From: VXNE01 sp965200505
Lineage (GTDB): Bacteria > Pseudomonadota > Gammaproteobacteria > Pseudomonadales > Azotimanducaceae
NCBI GenBank assembly: GCA_965200505.1
Contig: OZ241343.1
Location: 248,001-312,000, forward strand
Length of the DNA: 64,000 nucleotides
Reading direction: 5' to 3'
Shown here: in pieces, positions 59,334 to 64,000 of the stretch
Layout: every line of letters begins with the position of its first letter
Numbering within the stretch: the stretch's first letter is position 1
The notes under the pieces: generated by a model
Told to the model about the DNA's origin: nothing
What the model saw: the letters and a program-made list of their open reading frames with translations, nothing else
Databases searched by the model: none
Program-made: the position numbers and the translations under genes

Positions 59334-60530
59334 ATGGTCAACGCCCTCCTGTACGACTGCTTCAGCGGCATCGCCGGCGACATGCACATCGGCGCGATGG
59401 TCGATTTGGGTGTGCCGGAGGCGCACTTGCGGTCGGAACTCGAAAAGCTCTCGCTGGCTGGCGAGTTCGAGCTAAGGCTGGAACGCGCCGTCAAGATGGG
59501 GATTGCGGGCATCAAGGCCACCGTGGTGGTGGATGAGGCCGCGCCGAAGCCGCATCGGCGCCTGCCGGACATCGCCGAGATCATCCAAGCCGCCGGCTAC
59601 GAAACGGGCGTGGAGCACCGCGCCCTCGGCACGTTCCAAGCGCTCGCCGAAGCGGAGGCGCAAGTGCATGGCATCGACGTGGATGCCGTGCATTTCCACG
59701 AAGTGGGCGCCACGGACGCCATCGTGGACATCACCGCCGCCGCGCTGGGCCTCGAAGCCTTGGGCGTGGAACGGGTGTTGTCGCGGCCGGTGGAGGTGGG
59801 GGGCGGCATGGTGCGGTGCGCGCATGGCCTGATGCCGGTGCCGGCGCCGGCCACCGCGGCGTTGCTGGAAGGGGTGCCGTGCCGCTTCGGGGGCGTGGAC
59901 GCGGAGGCCACCACGCCCACCGGCGCCGCCATCCTGAAATGCGCCGTGGACACGTTCGACGAACCGCGCGGCTTCGCCCCCGCCCGCATCGGCTACGGCA
60001 TCGGGCAGAAGGATTTCGAGCGGCCCAACGTGCTTCGCGTGATGCTCGGCCAAGTGGGGGCGCCGGAGCACTCCGCCTACATGGTGGAGACGAACGTGGA
60101 AGTCGAGTGCAACATCGACGACATGAGCCCGGAAGCCTTCGCGCCGCTCATCAACGGGCTGCTCGAAGCGGGCGCCAAGGATGTGTTCGTGACGCCCGGG
60201 CTGATGAAGAAGTCCCGCCCCGGCCACCGCGTCTCGGTGCTGGCGCCGCCGGCCAAGCTCCCCGCCATCGCCGAGCGGCTGCTGCGCGGCGCCACGACGT
60301 TGGGCTTGCGCCACCACGACGTGGAGAAGTGGATGCTGCCAAGGCAAACCGTCGAGTTCCCCAGTTCCCTCGGCAGCGTGCGGGTGAAGGTGGCCGAATT
60401 GCCGGACGGCAGCAAACGCTGGAAGGTGGAGCACGACGACGTGGCGCGCCTCGCCCGTGAGCAAGGCGGCGATTACCTGGCGGTGAAGGCCGCTCTCGAA
60501 CGCGAGGCTGCCGCATGGCTGAACGGCTGA
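59334..60530 (+). CDS. larC: LarC, nickel insertion protein for the nickel-pincer cofactor
   Basis: 398 residues in one frame; in Lactiplantibacillus the gene is split by a programmed frameshift, here it is continuous. Signatures: LLYDCFSGIAGDMHIGAMVDLGV, VHFHEVGATDAIVDI, GLMPVPAPATAALLEG and TPTGAAIL. LarC inserts nickel into the pyridinium-3,5-bisthiocarboxylate ligand with CTP. The start overlaps nothing upstream; TAAGAT at 59322-59327 ends six bases before the ATG, suggesting a leaderless transcript. It overlaps larB by 16 bases. LarA or another user of the cofactor is not in the window. Confidence 0.95.
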   Translation: MVNALLYDCFSGIAGDMHIGAMVDLGVPEAHLRSELEKLSLAGEFELRLERAVKMGIAGIKATVVVDEAAPKPHRRLPDIAEIIQAAGYETGVEHRALGTFQALAEAEAQVHGIDVDAVHFHEVGATDAIVDITAAALGLEALGVERVLSRPVEVGGGMVRCAHGLMPVPAPATAALLEGVPCRFGGVDAEATTPTGAAILKCAVDTFDEPRGFAPARIGYGIGQKDFERPNVLRVMLGQVGAPEHSAYMVETNVEVECNIDDMSPEAFAPLINGLLEAGAKDVFVTPGLMKKSRPGHRVSVLAPPAKLPAIAERLLRGATTLGLRHHDVEKWMLPRQTVEFPSSLGSVRVKVAELPDGSKRWKVEHDDVARLAREQGGDYLAVKAALEREAAAWLNG

Positions 60531-61267
60531 CGCGGCTGGCCGACATCCTCGCCGCCTTCAAGTCTGGCGAGACACCCCTCGAAGAGACCCTGCGGGGCAT
60601 TGACGCCTGCTACTTCGAGGCCGCCGGCGACATCACCACAGACCATGACCGCCGCCGCCGCACCGGCGCGGCCGAAGTCATCTACGGTGAACACAAGACG
60701 CCGGCGCAGATCCTCAAGTCCTTCCTCGCTTTGCGCGAGCGCGGCGAGGACGTGCTGGCCACGCGGGTGGCACCCGACAAGCACGCCGCCATCGCGGATG
60801 AACTCGAAGGTGCCCAGTACCACCCCATCGCCCGCGCCATCACTTTGCGCCAAGGTGCTGGGTCGGCCGCGGCCACAAGCATCGCCGTCGTCACCGCCGG
60901 CACGTCGGACGCGGCGGTGGCCGAGGAAGCCGCCGTCACTTGCGAGTTCTATGGCAATCCGGTGACGCGCATCAGCGATGTCGGCGTGGCCGGCATCCAT
61001 CGCCTGCTGGCGCGGGTCGATGATGTGCGCTCGGCCAAGGTGGTGATCGTGGTGGCCGGCATGGAAGGGGCGCTGCCGAGCGTGGTCGGCGGCCTCATCG
61101 ACAAGCCGGTGATCGCCGTGCCCACCAGCGTAGGCTACGGCGCGGCGTTCGGCGGCCTCGCGGCGCTCCTCGGCATGCTCAATAGCTGCGCCTCCGGCGT
61201 GTGCGTGGTGAACATCGACAACGGCTTTGGGGCGGGGTTTCTGGCCAGCCGGATCAATCGGTTGTGA
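60515..61267 (+). CDS. larB: LarB, nickel-pincer cofactor biosynthesis carboxylase
   Basis: 250 residues, normal length. The C-terminal AIR-carboxylase-like (PurE) domain shows IAVVTAGTSDAAVAEEAAV, VVAGMEGALPSVVGGLIDKPVIAVPTSVGYGAAFGG and NSCASGVCVVNIDNGFGAG. LarB carboxylates and hydrolyses nicotinic acid adenine dinucleotide to begin the ligand. It is coupled to larC by overlap and followed after six bases by a DUF1902 gene, then larE, so all four are probably one transcript. Confidence 0.95.
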   Translation: MAERLTRLADILAAFKSGETPLEETLRGIDACYFEAAGDITTDHDRRRRTGAAEVIYGEHKTPAQILKSFLALRERGEDVLATRVAPDKHAAIADELEGAQYHPIARAITLRQGAGSAAATSIAVVTAGTSDAAVAEEAAVTCEFYGNPVTRISDVGVAGIHRLLARVDDVRSAKVVIVVAGMEGALPSVVGGLIDKPVIAVPTSVGYGAAFGGLAALLGMLNSCASGVCVVNIDNGFGAGFLASRINRL

Positions 61268-61273
61268 TAGAAG

Positions 61274-61531
61274 ATGCCCTACTCTGCGACGATTTCACGG
61301 GACGCGGAAGCTGGCGTCTGGTACGTCTCCGAAACCGACTTTCCCGGCTTGGTGGCTGAAGCGGACACCCAGCAGGGGGTGGCGCAGAAGATCAGAAGTC
61401 TGGTGCTTGATCTTTGCGATGCCAACGAGCACTTGATGCGCCGCGACCGTGCGCGAGGGGAAGTTGTCATTCAGTTGTCCGTGCAGCAGCTGGAGACGAT
61501 TAAGCTCGCCGAGGCACCCCGTTACCCTTAA
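61274..61531 (+). CDS. DUF1902 (HicB-fold) protein inside the lar operon
   Basis: 85 residues. The sequence YSATISRDAEAGVWYVSETDFPGLVAEADT and LVLDLCDANEHL matches the DUF1902 domain, a relative of the HicB fold. It lies between larB (6 bases) and larE (10 bases) on the same strand, an unusual place for it. Many DUF1902 genes pair with a small toxin-like gene; none is here. It may be a passenger or a regulator; its effect on the lar genes is unknown. Confidence 0.8.
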   Translation: MPYSATISRDAEAGVWYVSETDFPGLVAEADTQQGVAQKIRSLVLDLCDANEHLMRRDRARGEVVIQLSVQQLETIKLAEAPRYP

Positions 61532-61541
61532 ACTGCCGTCC

Positions 61542-62351
61542 ATGAACCCCAAAACCCAAGCCAAACACAACGCACTTCGCTCCTTCATCGGCGGGTTCGA
61601 GTCCGCGGTGGTCGCGTACTCCGGCGGCGTGGATTCATCGCTGGTGGCGTTCGTGGCGGCGCAGACGCTGGGCGCCAAGGCGTTGGCGGTGACTTCCGGG
61701 TCCGTCAGCTTGAAACGCAGCGACTTGGCGCTTTCGGCGGAATTGGCGGAACGGTGGGGGATGGCGCACCGCGTCATCGTCACGGACGAGCTCGACAATC
61801 CCGACTACCGCGCCAATCCGGTGAACCGCTGCTTCCATTGCAAAACGTCCCTCTACGAACGGCTGGACGACATCGCCCGCGCCGAGGGTTTCGCGGTGGT
61901 CTTCAACGGCACCAACATGGACGACTTGGGAGACCACCGCCCCGGCCTCGTCGCCGCCACCGAACACGGTGTGCGGGCGCCCCTCGCCGAAACGGGCTTC
62001 ACCAAGGCCGATGTGCGGGCGCTGGCCGCCGCGCTGGGGCTGGACAACGCCGCCAAGCCCCAATCCGCCTGCCTCTCCAGCCGGGTGCCCTACGGCACGG
62101 CCATCGACGCCGGCCTCCTGAATCAGATCGAGCGCGCCGAATCCGCGCTGTTGGCGTTGGGCTTCTCGCAGTTTCGGGTGCGGCACCACGGCGAGGTGGC
62201 GCGCCTTGAGATCATGCCGGACGAGTTCGAGGCGGCGTTGGCGAGGCGCGATGCCCTCATCGAGCGCGTCAAGGCGTGCGGCTACAAGTTCGTGGCGCTC
62301 GACCTCGCCGGCTTCAAGTCCGGTTCGCTGAATCCCACGCCGGCGAGTTGA
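61542..62351 (+). CDS. larE: LarE, ATP-dependent sulfur transferase
   Basis: 269 residues. The PP-loop SGGVDSS (27-33), NRCFHCKTSLYE and the sulfur-site KPQSACLSSRVPYG with Cys177 are diagnostic. In Lactiplantibacillus the equivalent Cys176 gives up its own sulfur to the ligand; the cluster-dependent class has extra cysteines here, which I do not see, so the sacrificial type is likely. It thiolates the LarB product. TAAACT ends seven bases before the ATG, so it may also have its own promoter. With larC and larB it completes the NPN pathway. Confidence 0.95.
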   Translation: MNPKTQAKHNALRSFIGGFESAVVAYSGGVDSSLVAFVAAQTLGAKALAVTSGSVSLKRSDLALSAELAERWGMAHRVIVTDELDNPDYRANPVNRCFHCKTSLYERLDDIARAEGFAVVFNGTNMDDLGDHRPGLVAATEHGVRAPLAETGFTKADVRALAAALGLDNAAKPQSACLSSRVPYGTAIDAGLLNQIERAESALLALGFSQFRVRHHGEVARLEIMPDEFEAALARRDALIERVKACGYKFVALDLAGFKSGSLNPTPAS

Positions 62352-62372
62352 CGGCGGCCCTCTCCGCCACGG

Positions 62373-64000
62373 TCATCGGGGCGTTCTGATGCGCTCCACC
62401 AGTGCGCGGATGTCGGCCGGCGGTGGCTTGGTCGCGGCGCTCACAGCAAGGGCCACGGCGAAGTTCAGCAGGGCACCCACCGCCCCGATGCCTTCCGGCG
62501 AAATGCCGAACAGCCAGTTCTCCGCCACGTTGCCGCCCAACGGCTGCTGGTGGAACTTGAAATAGACGATGTAGCCAACCGTGAAGACGAGGCCGGTCAA
62601 CATGCCGGCGATGACGCCTTCCCGATTCACGCGGCTCACGAAGATGCCGAGCAAGATGGCCGGGAACAGCGACGCCGCGGCGATGCCGAAGGCGAATGCC
62701 ACCACCTGCGCCACGAAACCCGGCGGGTCGTAGCCCAGGTAGCCGGCGAGCAGCACCGCCACTGCCGCGCTCACCCGCCCGATGGTTAGCTCTTGGCGGT
62801 CCGTGAGGTTTCGCGCCACCACGCCCTTGGCGATGTCGTGCGACACCGCCGCCGAGATCACCAGCAACAGGCCGGCCGCGGTGGAGAGCGCCGCGGCGAT
62901 GCCGCCGGCGGCCACCAGCGCCACCACCCAGTCCGGCAGGCCGGCGATCTCCGGATTGGCCAACACGATGATGTCGCGGTCAACCGCGAGTTCGTTGCCC
63001 TCCCAGCCAAAGGACGCCGCCTGTTCGGCGAAGGCCGGGTTGGCGTCGTTGTAGTACTGGATGCGGCCGTCGCCGTTCTTGTCCTCGAAGCCCAACAAGC
63101 CCGTGTCTTCCCATGTTCGGAACCACTGTGGGCGCTCGGCGTAGCGCAGGTTGCCGTCCGTCGCGCCCACGGGGCCGCTCTGCATCGTTTCGGTGAGGTT
63201 GAGCCGCGCCAATGCCCCCACCGCCGGCGCCGTGGTGTAGAGGATGGCGATGAAGAGCAGCGCGTAGCCGGCCGAGCTGCGCGCGTCCTTCACCCGGGGC
63301 ACGGTGAAGAACCGCACCAGCACATGGGGCAGCCCAGCGGTGCCGATCATCAGCGCCAGCGTGATGAAGAACACATTAACGCGGCTCTTGGCGCCGCTGG
63401 TGTAGGCGGTGAAGCCCAAGTCCGTCACCACCTGGTCCAGCTTGACCAGCAGGCTCTCGCCACCCCCTGCCCCGCCGCCGAACGCCAGTTGCGGCACCGC
63501 CACGCCCGTCACCTGCAGCGAGATGAACACCGCCGGCACGGTGTAGGCGAAGATCAACACGCAGTACTGCGCCACTTGGGTGTAGGTGATGCCCTTCATG
63601 CCGCCCAGCACGGCGTAGAAGAACACCACGCCCATGCCCACCAGGAGGCCGGTGGTGACGTCCACGCCGAGGAAGCGCGAGAAGACGATGCCGACGCCCC
63701 GCATCTGCCCGGCCACATAGGTGAAGGAGATGATGACGAGGCAGAGCACCGCAACCACCCGCGCCGTCTGCGAGTAATAGCGCTCGCCGATGAACTCGGG
63801 AATGGTGAACTTGCCGAACTTGCGCAGGTACGGCGCCAAGAGCAACGCGAGGAGCACATAGCCCCCCGTCCAGCCCATCAGGTACACCGAGCCGTCGTAG
63901 CCCAAGTAGGCGATGAGGCCGGCCATGGAGATGAAAGATGCCGCGGACATCCAATCCGCCGCGGTGGCCATGCCGTTCGCCACCGGGTGGACATGCTTGC
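62373..64000 (-). CDS. Sodium:solute symporter, ActP/VC_2705-like (5' end outside window)
   Basis: At least 542 residues; the frame is open to base 64000 and the true start lies beyond it. About thirteen membrane spans are visible. Family signatures: NGMATAADWMSAASFISMAGL, GLPHVLVRFFTVPRVKDARSSAGYAL and the Na-binding SLT-like AALSTAAGLLLVISAAVSHDIAK. A loop with FEDKNGDGRIQYY resembles an EF-hand calcium loop, common in this branch. It imports acetate-like carboxylates with sodium. It ends 22 bases after larE on the opposite strand. Confidence 0.92.
   Translation of the reverse strand, partial: KHVHPVANGMATAADWMSAASFISMAGLIAYLGYDGSVYLMGWTGGYVLLALLLAPYLRKFGKFTIPEFIGERYYSQTARVVAVLCLVIISFTYVAGQMRGVGIVFSRFLGVDVTTGLLVGMGVVFFYAVLGGMKGITYTQVAQYCVLIFAYTVPAVFISLQVTGVAVPQLAFGGGAGGGESLLVKLDQVVTDLGFTAYTSGAKSRVNVFFITLALMIGTAGLPHVLVRFFTVPRVKDARSSAGYALLFIAILYTTAPAVGALARLNLTETMQSGPVGATDGNLRYAERPQWFRTWEDTGLLGFEDKNGDGRIQYYNDANPAFAEQAASFGWEGNELAVDRDIIVLANPEIAGLPDWVVALVAAGGIAAALSTAAGLLLVISAAVSHDIAKGVVARNLTDRQELTIGRVSAAVAVLLAGYLGYDPPGFVAQVVAFAFGIAAASLFPAILLGIFVSRVNREGVIAGMLTGLVFTVGYIVYFKFHQQPLGGNVAENWLFGISPEGIGAVGALLNFAVALAVSAATKPPPADIRALVERIRTPR

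Overview
The window is GC-rich, densely coded DNA. It most likely comes from a gammaproteobacterium. Support for this is a dapA-bamC pair (BamC is a gammaproteobacterial outer-membrane assembly lipoprotein), a BepA/YfgC-type M48 protease, TusA and a PerM/AI-2E family protein close together. The lifestyle is less certain. Two F420/flavin- or CoA-type oxidoreductase groups (LLM luciferase-like, acyl-CoA dehydrogenases, CaiB, enoyl-CoA hydratase), a P450, Rpn nucleases, many toxin-antitoxin-like pairs and an exported leucine-rich-repeat protein recall genomes of marine host-associated bacteria; that is inference.

Layout. 0-1.7 kb: an integrase cut by the window edge lies against a tRNA-Pro gene, which looks like the end of an integrated element, followed by a nucleotidyltransferase toxin-type pair. 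1.8-9.9 kb: a polyamine-type ABC operon with only one permease, an LLM oxidoreductase, a cyclopropane fatty acid synthase, a CaiB CoA-transferase and a glucokinase. 10-12.7 kb: a Tle1/DUF2235 hydrolase and an AAA/DUF4143 ATPase whose promoter carries two matching dyads. 12.8-17.5 kb: an acyl-CoA dehydrogenase pair, a decayed stretch and an M48 protease. 17.7-20.1 kb: an Rpn nuclease with a truncated tandem copy, and a frameshifted gene. 20.1-28.8 kb: tusA, an AI-2E transporter, a frameshifted P-loop kinase, dapA, bamC, an MBL hydrolase, a SPOR protein and a DUF5916 protein, mostly overlapping or nearly so. 28.9-38 kb: a quinone reductase-like MDR, a second nucleotidyltransferase pair, a P450, a 1160-residue exported LRR/zincin-like protein and two tandem GAPDH genes of which one lacks the catalytic cysteine.

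38.2-43.5 kb: an MFS transporter whose 3' end runs into a tyrosine integrase missing most of its arm-binding domain. Behind it is an island with clearly lower GC in places: a membrane glycosyltransferase, a small secreted ORF, a G17 run, a lone HicB and a HEPN pair. 43.6-53.8 kb is housekeeping or catabolic: a Tat aldo-keto reductase, a type B carboxylesterase lipoprotein, a MoxR-type AAA/VWA pair, an acyl-CoA dehydrogenase, an enoyl-CoA hydratase, a CinA-like protein and a degenerate SDR. 53.9-58 kb is accessory: a P-loop kinase-NUDIX fusion, an AAA ATPase with a PD-(D/E)XK nuclease end, and a RelE-type pair with a frameshifted toxin. 58-64 kb: a DegT-type aminotransferase, larC-larB-DUF1902-larE for the nickel-pincer cofactor, and a partial sodium:solute symporter.

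Two themes run across the window. Several first genes have a -10-like hexamer placed 6-8 bases before the ATG, which fits leaderless transcription. Three genes are broken by what reads as a single missing base in a short homopolymer, which is either decay or assembly error.
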